Assembly (NCBI GenBank): GCA_023151115.1
Contig: JAKLJP010000023.1
Span: 62,001-126,000 of the forward strand
Reading direction: 5' to 3'
DNA length: 64,000 bases
From: Anaerolineae bacterium
GTDB lineage: Bacteria > Chloroflexota > Anaerolineae > 4572-78 > J111
Shown here: positions 17,325 through 26,371 of the stretch, one piece after another
How positions within the stretch are numbered: the stretch's first letter is position 1
Layout of the letters: every line of letters starts with the position of its first letter
The notes under the pieces: model-generated
Databases searched by the model: none
What the model saw: the letters and a program-made list of their open reading frames with translations, nothing else
Told to the model about the DNA's origin: nothing
Made by a program: the position numbers and the translations under genes

Positions 17325-17690
17325 TTACTTATGCTCAACATGCTCCCGTCCTCGCAAAAACAAATCCCGGATGTGCTCGTCATCCAGGGCATAATAAACC
17401 ATGCGCCCTTCCTTGCGGCTTTTAACCAGCCGCATATCGCGCATCAGGCGCAACTGGTGCGACACGGCGCTTTGGGTCATGCCCAAGGTAGCCGCCAGAT
17501 CACAGACGCACAGTTCGGTATACAGCAAAATCGAGATAATGCGCACACGGGTGGGGTCGGCCAGGGCGCTAAACGTGTCGGCCAGGCGGGTCGCGGCCAG
17601 GCCATCCAGCAGGACTTGTTCCGCCTGTCTGACTTTGTCTTCGTCAATAATTGTTTCAGTGCAGCGGTCGCTCGATTGGGAACGGGTCAT
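17325..17690 (-). CDS. ArsR/SmtB-family metal-sensing repressor (CadC/SmtB-like)
   Basis: A winged-helix repressor that releases DNA on binding zinc, cadmium or lead. The ATG at 17690 has GAGAAAAAG upstream; a TTG at 17702 would overlap the operator. The alpha-3 site ELCVCDLA is intact, with an N-terminal Cys (DRCTET) as in CadC. The alpha-5 site DDEHIRDLF...EHVEH is also present, so the protein may carry both metal-site types. The recognition helix is MTQSAVSHQLRLM. It is followed by the P1B ATPase, its expected target. Confidence 0.92.
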   Translation of the reverse strand: MTRSQSSDRCTETIIDEDKVRQAEQVLLDGLAATRLADTFSALADPTRVRIISILLYTELCVCDLAATLGMTQSAVSHQLRLMRDMRLVKSRKEGRMVYYALDDEHIRDLFLRGREHVEHK

Positions 17691-17704
17691 ACTTTTTCTC
17701 AACG

Positions 17705-17750
17705 TATGAGTAATTGCTCATATAATACCTCAAAAAAGAGGGGCTGTCAA
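17705..17750 (-). promoter_or_regulatory. arsR/zntA promoter and operator
   Basis: On the minus strand, TTGACA (17745-17750), a 17-bp spacer and TATTAT (17722-17727) form a near-consensus promoter. The inverted repeat TATGAG-N6-CTCATA (17705-17722) overlaps the -10 and start site, the expected operator position for an ArsR/SmtB repressor. Confidence 0.85.
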
Positions 17751-17758
17751 CTTGGATG

Positions 17759-19906
17759 CTACAGTTGCCCTTTGACTTTCTCCCAGCGAAACTCTTCAAT
17801 CGTCTCTGGCCGGTCAAAGAAATACTCTTCCAGGTACGGCTCGATTTCCATGCGCCAGATGTCTTCGATTTCGTCGGCCAGGGTGGGGCGCAGAAAAAAG
17901 GTAACGCCGACTTCGTAATGGCGGTCGGCAATAGCGTTATTTAACCGTTGCAGCAGGTTGATAAGTTTTTCAACGGGGAAGCCGGTGGCCTGGTGATAAC
18001 GGCGTAACACCTCGTAATTGGGGTACAGAGCGATAAAAGCAAAGCGCCGGCGCAGGGCGTGATCCACCAGGGCAATCGAGCGGTCGGCGGTGTTCATGGT
18101 GCCGATGAGCCGCACATTGGCCGGAATGGTGAAGTTGCCCCCTCCGGCTAACGGAATTTCTCGCTCCCGGTATTCCAGCAGGTACATCAACTCGCCAAAG
18201 ACCCGGCTCAGATTGGCCCGGTTGATTTCGTCAATGATCAGCACACAGGTATCCTGCCGCGCTGCCGCCCGTTGGCAAAACTCCAAAAAGCGCCCCGGCT
18301 TCAGCGGATAGGTCAAATGATCGCCTTGGCTTTCGGGCCGGATGCCCTGGATAAAATCCTCGTAGGCATACGCCGGGTGAAATTGCACCAGTTCCCAAAA
18401 GCCATCCCCGCCGCCGATCAAATGCCGGGCCAGCTTCTCGGCCACAAACGTTTTGCCCGTCCCCGGCGGCCCATACAAAACCGTCTGCCCCTTCCGCTCG
18501 ATAGCCCGCACCCAGCGCGCCAGTTCCGCTTCGTCAAGGGCGGTGTCGGCAGCGAGTTGGGAAAGGGGGTAGGGCAAGGATGAAGGATGAAGGATGAAGG
18601 ATGAAGGGATGGAGTCAGTCTCATCGTTATCTTCTTCAATCAATCTGATTTTACGGCTAAGACCTTCATTGAGTAATTTCGTGCGTTTTTCTAAGTTGAA
18701 TAGCGCTTCGGCAATCTCCGAAACATGATAGCGATCCCGCCAGGGGCAGCGACTATAGTTTTTGAAGCGTTTGGCAAGGTAATCAATTGTATTTTTATAA
18801 GCTACTTGAAGTTCTCCCGTTAATGGGTTAATCATATCAATTGAGAAACTATATTCACGAATATCTGGCTCATCGCTTTTTTGCGCATAATTGTATGTCT
18901 CAAAATCTCGATCTAAGTCTACTTGATTAGCAATCAACGGAATACTAACTCTTTTTGGCGAGTTTCGTTTTCGAAAGCTCAAAATTGCCCAATTCCCCAG
19001 GTCGAGGCGAAGAACATTATGCCTATGGGTAAAAGTGATAGCAAAACGTTGGTCATTAAGATCATTGATTCCAAGTTCTGTAATTGTATCCCGCATAAAG
19101 TCAAAGACCCATTCTGCTTCTGCTCGATCTACAAAAATTTTGGAAAAAGGTTTAGCCAATCTTTTTTCGGCGTTGTATGGGATGTCTTGCTGTTCTTGGT
19201 TCAGGTTCATGTCGGTTACCCTTTCCACTAGATATTCTGGTTGAGGTCTTTCGCCCGCGTCCTCGCGTCCTCGCCTCCTCGCCTCCCACCCCTCCACCTC
19301 ATACTCCTCCCGTTCCTCGCTCAAATCTTGATAAAACGGGGTCAAATGCCGCTCGTAACGCAGCTCCGGCTCGGTCAGCAGCCCGGCGAAGAGGCGCTCG
19401 CGCTGCTCCGGCTTGAACAAGGCTTCGGCGATTTCAGGGTTGTGGCGCTGCCAGTGAACGGCCCGTTTCCAGGCGGAAAATTTTTGGGCAATAAAATCGA
19501 GGGTGGTCAGGTAGGCGGTTTGTAACTCGCTGGGCATGGGGCGAATGATGTCCGGGGGCAGGTGGTAGCTGCGGACCTCCGGTTCGCTTTCTTTGCGGAC
19601 GAAGGAGAAAAAGGAGAAACGCTCATCCCAGGTAACCAGCGCAGCCAGCAGGGCCAGGTCTACCCGCTCCGCAGCGGCCCCTGGCCCGTGAAAGCCCAGC
19701 ACCAGCCAGCCGCCAAAATTGAGATGCAGCCCCGCTCGCCCGGAGCGCCGGGCCAGGGTGATGGCAAAGCGGGGGTCGTAAGCCCCCTGAATCCCCAATC
19801 GTTTCGCCGTATCCCGCAGCAGGTCAAAAGCCCAGTCGGCCTCAGCCCGATCTGTAAAAATCTGGGCAAAGGGTTCGGCTAAGGGTGGTGAAAGCGACTC
19901 GGCCAA
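17759..19906 (-). CDS. McrB-like AAA+ protein with duplicated N-terminal domain, no McrC partner
   Basis: 715 residues. The C-terminal NTPase has Walker A GPPGTGKT (479-486), Walker B LIIDEIN (556-562) and the McrB hallmark MNTADRS (604-610). The N-terminal half is a tandem duplication of a domain of about 170 residues (about 10-180 and 250-415): each copy starts with AxPFxxIFxDRAEAxW, continues with RFAIT and a G-W strand, and ends in AEALF. McrB N-domains normally recognise modified DNA, so these may be paired readers. No mcrC-like nuclease gene is next to it. Both interdomain linkers are encoded by short-unit DNA repeats (19246-19306 and 18571-18608). Confidence 0.8.
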   Translation of the reverse strand: MAESLSPPLAEPFAQIFTDRAEADWAFDLLRDTAKRLGIQGAYDPRFAITLARRSGRAGLHLNFGGWLVLGFHGPGAAAERVDLALLAALVTWDERFSFFSFVRKESEPEVRSYHLPPDIIRPMPSELQTAYLTTLDFIAQKFSAWKRAVHWQRHNPEIAEALFKPEQRERLFAGLLTEPELRYERHLTPFYQDLSEEREEYEVEGWEARRRGREDAGERPQPEYLVERVTDMNLNQEQQDIPYNAEKRLAKPFSKIFVDRAEAEWVFDFMRDTITELGINDLNDQRFAITFTHRHNVLRLDLGNWAILSFRKRNSPKRVSIPLIANQVDLDRDFETYNYAQKSDEPDIREYSFSIDMINPLTGELQVAYKNTIDYLAKRFKNYSRCPWRDRYHVSEIAEALFNLEKRTKLLNEGLSRKIRLIEEDNDETDSIPSSFILHPSSLPYPLSQLAADTALDEAELARWVRAIERKGQTVLYGPPGTGKTFVAEKLARHLIGGGDGFWELVQFHPAYAYEDFIQGIRPESQGDHLTYPLKPGRFLEFCQRAAARQDTCVLIIDEINRANLSRVFGELMYLLEYREREIPLAGGGNFTIPANVRLIGTMNTADRSIALVDHALRRRFAFIALYPNYEVLRRYHQATGFPVEKLINLLQRLNNAIADRHYEVGVTFFLRPTLADEIEDIWRMEIEPYLEEYFFDRPETIEEFRWEKVKGQL

Positions 19907-20317
19907 CCATACCTCCTAAGTCGGAGATTGGAGATTAAATAATCTCTAATCTCCAATCTCTTAATATTATAACTTCAAACTCTATTTATGTCATCCGCTC
20001 AACCGTCGCCAGGGAGGCGCGCCGGCTGATGCGCTGCCGCTGCCTGGCCTTCGCCCAACCTTACCCTTTATCATCACCTATCAGTTCCTTTTATGTCCAA
20101 CCTGCTTGGCTAAAGTGGATTATGCTGGGATTAATGTAACTATTCAGCTATGTCATTTCGAGCGACGTTAGGAGCGAGAAATCTCCTAATCCGTAGTTTG
20201 TAGACAGCCATCTCGAAGATTTCTCGGCTTTCAGCCTCGAAATGACATGAGGGATGAGTAGTTACGTCAAAAAAGATAATCTGGTCTGATACTTCTAACC
20301 GCAGAGAGGAGCTACCC
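19907..20317. other. Gene-free stretch holding two repeat elements
   Basis: A hairpin of GGAGATT units lies at 19923-19960 and a roughly 100-bp GTCATTTCGA-family inverted repeat at 20148-20250. No gene is seen. GAGAGGAG just before 20318 is the ribosome site of the LCP gene. Confidence 0.6.
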
Positions 20318-21661
20318 ATGTTAACCATCCCTTCATCCCTTCAATCAAAATCCAGCCATCAAAAACTGATCTTGAAACTTCTGGTGTTGCTGCTGTTGAC
20401 TCTGTCGGTCTGGCAGATTAGCGTATTTGAAGCCAGAGCTGCTGCGCCCCACCGGGAACCTCCGAGTGCGCCGGTATATGTGCCGCTCGCTTTGGGCCAG
20501 CTTGAGCAGACCGCTGTCCTGACCGCTTCAACGGATCTGACGACTTCCGCCGCCGTTTGCCCCACCGTCGAGTCAGGCTGGCTGGACGCCTATCAAGGCC
20601 AGGTGGTGAACGAACTTTTCCAAACGGTGGCCCAGGTTGCCGGGGCGATTGGGCCGGAGACGCAATTCACGGAGCGGGTCAACATTCTCCTGCTGGGCAG
20701 CGACAGCCGCCCCGGCGAAAAATTTGGCCGCACCGACACCATGATTGTGGTGACGATTGACCCGCAAGCCAAAACAGCCGGCATGCTCTCGATTCCGCGC
20801 GACCTGTGGGTCTCAGTCCCCGGTTATGGCGAGTCTCGTATCAACCAAGCCCATCGCACCGGCGGCGTCGAAGGCTATCCCGGCGGTGGCCCCGCCCTGG
20901 CCGTAGCAACGGTCGAGGCGAATCTGGGTGTGCCGATTGATTTTTATGTCCTGGTTGATTTTGAGGGTTTCCAGCAGGTTGTAGATACCCTGGGCGGGAT
21001 TGACCTGTGCGTGCCCGAAGCCATTGACGCGGCGGCTTATTACGGCTACACCCCGGAGTACGTCAACCCGGAGGAATATTACAGCTTTGTCCCGGTTTCG
21101 GCGGTTGATCCCGCGGCGGCAGCGGCCACCGCCACACCCGGCGCGGCGGAAGAGACCATTGAGCAGAGCCAAGGCTACGAATTTCTCTACATCGAGCCGG
21201 GCTGGCACACCCTCGATGGCGCCACCGCGCTCACCTATGCCCGCAGCCGGGCCTCCATCACCGCCGACTTTGCCCGGGTGCAGCGCCAGCAAGCCGTTTT
21301 ACTGGCCATTAAAGCCAAAGCGTTGCAGATGAACGCCGTGCTCCGCCTGCCAGAGCTGTGGCAAACCCTGGGCCAGACCGTGCAGACCGATTTGACCCTG
21401 AGTCAGGCCCTCCAACTGGCCCAACTGGCTTATGAGATTGACCCGGCCCAGATTCAAACGACCGCCATCAGCCACGACCAAACCATGAGTTACCGGACGA
21501 CCAGCGGGGCCTCGGTGTTACTGCCAAAGCGGGCAGAAATTAAGAACCTGGTCGAGCCAATGTTCGGCCCCACCAACCCGACCGCGCTGCCCACGCAAGC
21601 AGAAATCGAGGCAGGCCTGGCCCAGCCCAATACTATAGCTCAAGCTGAACCCAAGGGTTAA
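20318..21661 (+). CDS. LytR-CpsA-Psr (LCP) family cell-wall polymer ligase
   Basis: 447 residues with an N-terminal signal anchor (LVLLLLTLSVWQISVF). The LCP domain shows NILLLGSDSRPGE (about 120), RTDTMIVVTID, SIPRDLWVSVPGYGESRIN, DFYVLVDFEGF and YARSRASITADFARVQRQQ, with the conserved Arg and Asp residues that bind the polyprenyl-phosphate substrate. LCP proteins attach glycopolymers to the cell envelope on the outer face of the membrane. GAGAGGAG lies upstream. The closest related functions here are the Glf/GT genes near 45-47 kb. Confidence 0.92.
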   Translation: MLTIPSSLQSKSSHQKLILKLLVLLLLTLSVWQISVFEARAAAPHREPPSAPVYVPLALGQLEQTAVLTASTDLTTSAAVCPTVESGWLDAYQGQVVNELFQTVAQVAGAIGPETQFTERVNILLLGSDSRPGEKFGRTDTMIVVTIDPQAKTAGMLSIPRDLWVSVPGYGESRINQAHRTGGVEGYPGGGPALAVATVEANLGVPIDFYVLVDFEGFQQVVDTLGGIDLCVPEAIDAAAYYGYTPEYVNPEEYYSFVPVSAVDPAAAAATATPGAAEETIEQSQGYEFLYIEPGWHTLDGATALTYARSRASITADFARVQRQQAVLLAIKAKALQMNAVLRLPELWQTLGQTVQTDLTLSQALQLAQLAYEIDPAQIQTTAISHDQTMSYRTTSGASVLLPKRAEIKNLVEPMFGPTNPTALPTQAEIEAGLAQPNTIAQAEPKG

Positions 21662-21740
21662 AGCATCAAAATTCAGCGCCTTCATGAGACCATAACGCCG
21701 GTCAAACTTGATAATATTTGCCGGATACAGTATCATCTCC

Positions 21741-21788
21741 TGAAACGTGATGCGTGATGTTGGAAAACCTTTACGTATCACGTTTCAC
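21741..21788. repeat. Short-unit hairpin repeat
   Basis: Arms TGAAACGTGATGCGTGATG and TACGTATCACGTTTCA, built from the unit CGTGATG. It lies between the LCP and hybrid-sensor genes. The same unit is used at 40851. Confidence 0.65.
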
Positions 21789-21876
21789 CCATTATGAACG
21801 AACAAAGAATGTTCTTTGCCCGCCATTCCTCTGCTCATACAGGCAGGCTTTCTTTCGGTATCATTAAGAGCCTGTA

Positions 21877-24800
21877 ATGAGCCACTCACCGCGTATCGGT
21901 TTTAATATCTCTCCTTCAGAGCCATATTGGGTTCAAGTCCGCGAGGCGGCCTTGCAACGCGCCCAGGAGTTGGGTCTCGATCTCATCCCCATCAATGCCG
22001 AAGATTACCCTCAAACCTTGACTGACGAAGACCAGATGACCCTGGTTGAGGAAATATTAGGCCAGGACTTTGACGCCATCGCCGGCTGGGAGTTCCCCCA
22101 TGCTCCGGCTTATCAGCTTTTGCAGGCCGGCGTGCCGCTCATTCATCCGGCTGAGTTAGCCATTTCTCACCCCTTATTTGTCTCGCCCTCAGGCTTATAT
22201 GAAGTTGCCCAGCTATTAGGCGGCTATCTGGCCGAGCGGCTGGGCGGGCAGGGTAATGTAGTCATCATCGGCGGGGTGTTGGAGGATGCCTGGGGCGACG
22301 ATGGCAGCAGCCGGATAGCAGGGCTAACCTATGCTTTCCTGGCATATCCCGCTATTCACTTGAGACACATCCCCTGTGGCTGGCAGTACCAGGAGGCGTA
22401 TGCGCACATCTATCCTATAACCCACCAACTTAGCCCACCCGTCCACGCGGTCGTTGGCCTCTCGGACCCGCTGGCCCTGGCCGGGCGAGATGTGGGGCTG
22501 GCTCAGGGGTGGGTAGATGAGCGGACGCTGATTGCCGGGATTAATGGCGACCCGCTCGCTTTAACGGCTATTGCCCAGGGTGGCATGACAGCTACCGTAG
22601 AAATTTCGACTACCGACCTGGGCTATAAAGTGATAGATTGGGCCTGGCAGGCGGCTCAGCGCCAACCCTTACCCGACCATTTCTCCTATCAATTCAAATT
22701 GGTCACGACCCAAAACGTGGCCGAGGTAGCCGCCCAGAAACTCATTTCTCTGGCCAACCTGCCCCATCGGCTGGTCGGCCTCCGCCGGCGAGAGCAGCAA
22801 AAACGGCTGCTGCAACTGGAAACCAGCATCGAGATCAGCCGGCAGATTGGCTCTATTTTGCAGCGCAGCCAATTATCGCACGAAATTGTGCGCCTCATTT
22901 CCGCCAATTATGGCTATGATCAAGCTTTGATCTTTCTATGGCGCGAGCAGGAACAGGTGTTGGTGCTGGATCAACTCGAGCCGAGTCAGACCACCCCACT
23001 CACCGTTCCCCTGCCTGAAGCCGGGGCTTTGGCTCAGGCGTTACAGAATAACAAAGTTGTCTTCATCCCAGACGTAAGCCGGAGCGCTCGCTTTACGCCC
23101 GATCCCCGCTGGCCCGACGTTATCTCGCGGGCGATTGTGCCCATCCATTTGGGCAGTCAGGTTATCGGGGTCTTGGACCTGCACAGCCATCGCTCCAGGC
23201 ACACCACCCGGCACGAATTGGTGGGCTTACAGTCGCTGGCCGACCAGCTCGGCATCGCTATCCGTAACGCCGAACTTTACGGCGAAGCCGTAACCGCGCG
23301 TCTCCGCGCCGAAAAAGCGGAGCAGCTTAAAACTCGCCTGCTGGCCAATGTTAGCCACGAGCTGCGCACCCCGCTCAACGTCATCCTGGGTTACAGTGCG
23401 GCGGCTTTAGCCCTACCCAATCCTTATAAAACCGATTTGCCCGCAGGGCTGCGGCATGACCTCAACCAGATTTACCACAGCGGCGAACACCTGCTCCGCC
23501 TGATCAACGATTTACTCGACCTCTCTCGAGCCGAAATTGGTGAGCTTGATCTCTTTTCTGAGCCGATTCAGCCCCACTCCTTTCTGGAAGAGGTCTTTCG
23601 TAGTCTGGCCGATAGCCTGCCGGCCTCAAACGAGGTGGCCTGGCGGCTCCAACTCCCGACCCGGCTGCCGCTCATCCAGGCTGACCCGGTCCGGCTGCGC
23701 CAAATTTTGCTGAATCTGTTGAGCAATGCCCACAAGTTTACCCGGCACGGGCAGATTACCCTGGGCGCTGAGGTGCTGCCGCCGCATCTCCACCTTTGGG
23801 TTCAGGACACGGGCGAAGGGATTCCCGTTGACCTCCAGGAGCGCATCTTTGAGCCGTTTGCTGCCAGCGTACAGGCCAAGCAGCGCCGCGAGGGTGTTGG
23901 GTTGGGCTTGAGCATCACTCGCCGTTTGGTCGCTTTGCACGGCGGCTCGTTGACCCTGGAAAGCCAACCCGGTCAGGGCAGTACCTTCCACGTGTACCTG
24001 CCGCTGCCCAGCCTCAGCGGCCAAATCACGGTTGTGCCCTCCTCTGCCCAGCCGACCTTACTGGTTATTGCCCCGGATCAGGAAACCCCTGCCCCTATCG
24101 TCGAGTTGTGCCGGCGCCAGGGTTGGGCGATCCACCACGTGTGGGCCGGCGACGATTTGCCGGCCTCGCTGGCAACCGTGCAGCCGGCGGCGCTGGCCTG
24201 GGATCTGGCCCAGGCCCACCTGAATGATTGGACGTTGATTCAGCACATCCGCAGCCTGCCCCAATTGTGCCAGTTGCCTTTTATTCTCTATGGCGGAGCG
24301 CCGCCTACCAAATCTGACGCTGCGGTGGGGTTGACCAACTTCCTGGTCAAACCTCTGAGTGGGGAAACGCTCTTTGAAATGATTAATGCCATGCGCCCGT
24401 CCCCGGCCATTGGGCCGGTACTGATTGTCGAAGACGACCCCCAAGCCCTGGCACTCTATAATAACCTGGCCGCCAGCGCCCTGCCCGGCTATACTATCCG
24501 CACGGCGACGGGTGGCAAAGCCGCGCTAACCCTCATGGCCCAGGAGCCGCCCAGTTTAGTCATCCTGGACCTGATGATGCCGGAGGTAGATGGCTTTACA
24601 GTCTTAGAGCAAATGCGCGCCCAACCGCAAACGCGGCGTGTACCCGTTGTGGTCATCACCGGCAAAGTGCTGTCATTTGAGGACATCCGCCGCCTGGATT
24701 ATGCCCTGGTGACTTTCCAGAGTAAAGAGATCATGTTGCCCGATGAGACCAGCGCCTCGCTTCACCGGGCGCTCACTACCGCCGAAACCCTCCCCCAGCA

Positions 24801-25116
24801 GACAAGTATGGTGGTCAAACACGCTATTGCTTATCTCCACCAGAACTATCATCACACTATCTCCCGTCAAGAACTGGCGGCTGCGGTCGGCGTAAGCAAA
24901 GATTATCTCAGCCACATCTTTCATCAGGAACTGGGTATCTCTCCCTGGGAATATTTGAATCGCTACCGGATCAAGCAGGCCAAAGCACTCCTGCTCAATA
25001 GCAACGAGAGTGTTATGAACATTGCTGCCCAGGTGGGTTTTAACGATTTGTCCTACTTCAACCGGGTGTTTCATAAACATGTCGGCTGTTCACCGCGGGT
25101 CTTTCGAGAACAATAG
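21877..25116 (+). CDS. Cytosolic hybrid sensor: sugar-binding-protein / GAF / histidine kinase / receivers / AraC
   Basis: 1079 residues in one chain. A LacI/periplasmic-binding-type ligand domain (about 1-275), GAF (about 310-470), HisKA with NVSHELRTPLN (His at about 493), HATPase with HLWVQDTGEGIP and GVGLGLSI (to about 710), a partly degenerate receiver (about 725-840), an intact receiver with VEDD and VILDLMMP (Asp at about 897), and a C-terminal AraC helix-turn-helix pair (about 975-1079, ending YFNRVFHKHVGCSPRVF). No signal peptide or membrane helix is visible, so the ligand must be sensed inside the cell. It sits directly upstream of the sugar ABC and alpha-galactosidase genes, its likely targets. 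Confidence 0.9.
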   Translation: MSHSPRIGFNISPSEPYWVQVREAALQRAQELGLDLIPINAEDYPQTLTDEDQMTLVEEILGQDFDAIAGWEFPHAPAYQLLQAGVPLIHPAELAISHPLFVSPSGLYEVAQLLGGYLAERLGGQGNVVIIGGVLEDAWGDDGSSRIAGLTYAFLAYPAIHLRHIPCGWQYQEAYAHIYPITHQLSPPVHAVVGLSDPLALAGRDVGLAQGWVDERTLIAGINGDPLALTAIAQGGMTATVEISTTDLGYKVIDWAWQAAQRQPLPDHFSYQFKLVTTQNVAEVAAQKLISLANLPHRLVGLRRREQQKRLLQLETSIEISRQIGSILQRSQLSHEIVRLISANYGYDQALIFLWREQEQVLVLDQLEPSQTTPLTVPLPEAGALAQALQNNKVVFIPDVSRSARFTPDPRWPDVISRAIVPIHLGSQVIGVLDLHSHRSRHTTRHELVGLQSLADQLGIAIRNAELYGEAVTARLRAEKAEQLKTRLLANVSHELRTPLNVILGYSAAALALPNPYKTDLPAGLRHDLNQIYHSGEHLLRLINDLLDLSRAEIGELDLFSEPIQPHSFLEEVFRSLADSLPASNEVAWRLQLPTRLPLIQADPVRLRQILLNLLSNAHKFTRHGQITLGAEVLPPHLHLWVQDTGEGIPVDLQERIFEPFAASVQAKQRREGVGLGLSITRRLVALHGGSLTLESQPGQGSTFHVYLPLPSLSGQITVVPSSAQPTLLVIAPDQETPAPIVELCRRQGWAIHHVWAGDDLPASLATVQPAALAWDLAQAHLNDWTLIQHIRSLPQLCQLPFILYGGAPPTKSDAAVGLTNFLVKPLSGETLFEMINAMRPSPAIGPVLIVEDDPQALALYNNLAASALPGYTIRTATGGKAALTLMAQEPPSLVILDLMMPEVDGFTVLEQMRAQPQTRRVPVVVITGKVLSFEDIRRLDYALVTFQSKEIMLPDETSASLHRALTTAETLPQQTSMVVKHAIAYLHQNYHHTISRQELAAAVGVSKDYLSHIFHQELGISPWEYLNRYRIKQAKALLLNSNESVMNIAAQVGFNDLSYFNRVFHKHVGCSPRVFREQ

Positions 25117-25766
25117 CCCTAACCCGGACAAGCCGGAACCAAAAAGGGTTCTCTCGCCAAGAGGCAAAGACGCAAAAATTTTTTTCTTGGCGTTCTTGGC
25201 GGCTTTGCGTGAGATTTTCTTGCTCAATGTACAAGGACTCAATTGCTAAGGCACTAACCTGGCCGAGCCAGAACCAAAAAGGAACACAGAGCTACACAAA
25301 GACTCCACAGACGCGAAGCGCACAGAGGGTTCTAAAAATTCCTCTGAGAAACTCTGTGACTTCTCCGGGCTTCTCTGTGTAACAACTTCTTGCTCACCGT
25401 ACAAGAATCTGACTCATAAGGTACTAAAAATTCCTCTGAGAAACTCTGTGACTTCTCCGGGCTTCTCTGTGTAACAACTTCTTGCTCACCGTACAAGAAT
25501 CTGACTCATAAGGTACTAACGCCACACCTCACCCCGTAACTGCCCAGAAACATGCGTCTGTCAGGAGATTGGAGATTATTTAATCTCTAATCTCCAATCT
25601 CTAAATCGCAGTATTGTCCAAAAGCCTCGCGTTATTGTCCAAGACAATACCCCCCTTTTGCGGTAAATTTCCCGTAAAGCAACCGAAACCAAAATATCTA
25701 TTTCGCTGCAACACCACCTACCGAAAATCTTGTGATTTTGCTTGAGTTACTTTGTAGCAGGTTCCG
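25117..25766. other. 650-bp gene-free stretch with repeats
   Basis: Holds dispersed repeats (short repeats near 25140-25250, the 92-bp tandem duplication at 25332-25515, and the GGAGATT hairpin at 25563-25603). No credible coding region is seen. Confidence 0.6.
25332..25515. repeat. Perfect-looking 92-bp tandem duplication
   Basis: The unit from 25332 to 25423 is repeated at 25424-25515, and the start of a third unit (CTAA) follows. Each unit contains the inverted segments TCTGAGAAACTCTGTGA and CTTCTCTGTGTAAC. The duplication is noncoding and probably recent. Confidence 0.85.
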
Positions 25767-26147
25767 ATGTCGAAACCAACCCAGGCAGTTCTGATCATCG
25801 AGAACGACTTGGCAACGGCCGAAATGTATCAGCGTACCTTGAGCCAGTACTACCAGGTCTTCACTACCACCGCTGAACAAGATGCTCTGGCTTTGGTTAG
25901 CGCGAACACCTTGCATGCCGTCGTGCTTGAGCCAGGTCCGCTCAATGGTCGAGGCTGGGCTTTGTTAGCCGAATTACAGCACCACCCCGGCGCGCGCTCC
26001 ATCCCGATTATTATCTGCACCTCACAGGATAGACGGCGGCTGGGGATGGAGATGGATGTGGCCGCTTATCTGGTTAAACCGGTTCTACCGGCAACCCTGC
26101 TAAAAATGGTCCGCCGGCTCACCCGCAAGGATGAGCCAGAGGCGTGA
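25767..26147 (+). CDS. Receiver-domain protein with Glu at the phospho-acceptor site
   Basis: 126 residues with receiver architecture and no output domain. The acidic cluster reads IIENDLA and the conserved Lys is present (YLVKPV), but the phospho-acceptor position is Glu (AVVLEPGPLNGRG) instead of Asp. Glu at this place often mimics the phosphorylated state, so a constitutively active partner protein is plausible. It is encoded between the hybrid sensor and the sugar transporter and may modulate either the sensor or its DNA binding. The start has no strong ribosome site. Confidence 0.75.
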   Translation: MSKPTQAVLIIENDLATAEMYQRTLSQYYQVFTTTAEQDALALVSANTLHAVVLEPGPLNGRGWALLAELQHHPGARSIPIIICTSQDRRRLGMEMDVAAYLVKPVLPATLLKMVRRLTRKDEPEA

Positions 26148-26279
26148 TAAGTATCACGCCCTTTGGCGCACCCGAAGGGGTGGGTGTCACGTGCCAGGTG
26201 TCAGATCAAGATTTTCATTGTGGGTGGTGTGCCGTCAGGTTCGTGACGACTCCTAAGAGAATAAAGATATGATGAAGCG

Positions 26280-26328
26280 TGAGGCGAGGAGGCGAAAGAT
26301 TCTTCGCGTCCTCGCCTCCTCGCCTCAC
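26280..26328. repeat. Short-unit hairpin repeat upstream of the sugar permeases
   Basis: Arms GTGAGGCGAGGAGGCGAA and the complementary CGCCTCCTCGCCTCAC. The CCTCG unit is the same as that coding a linker in the McrB-like gene at 19246. Confidence 0.65.
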
Positions 26329-26371
26329 TTTCATTAGTAACTTTTAGTAACCAAACAAAGGGAGAAAGAAT

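Noticed and set aside
25240..25275. Possible fifth copy of the shared promoter block on the minus strand (GGCCAGGTTAGTGCC)
   Set aside because: The -35-like half does not match, no -10 fits the spacing, and it lies in a dispersed repeat with no gene to drive.
25332..25515. Tandem repeat considered as a CRISPR remnant
   Set aside because: Units are directly adjacent with no spacers and are 92 bp long.
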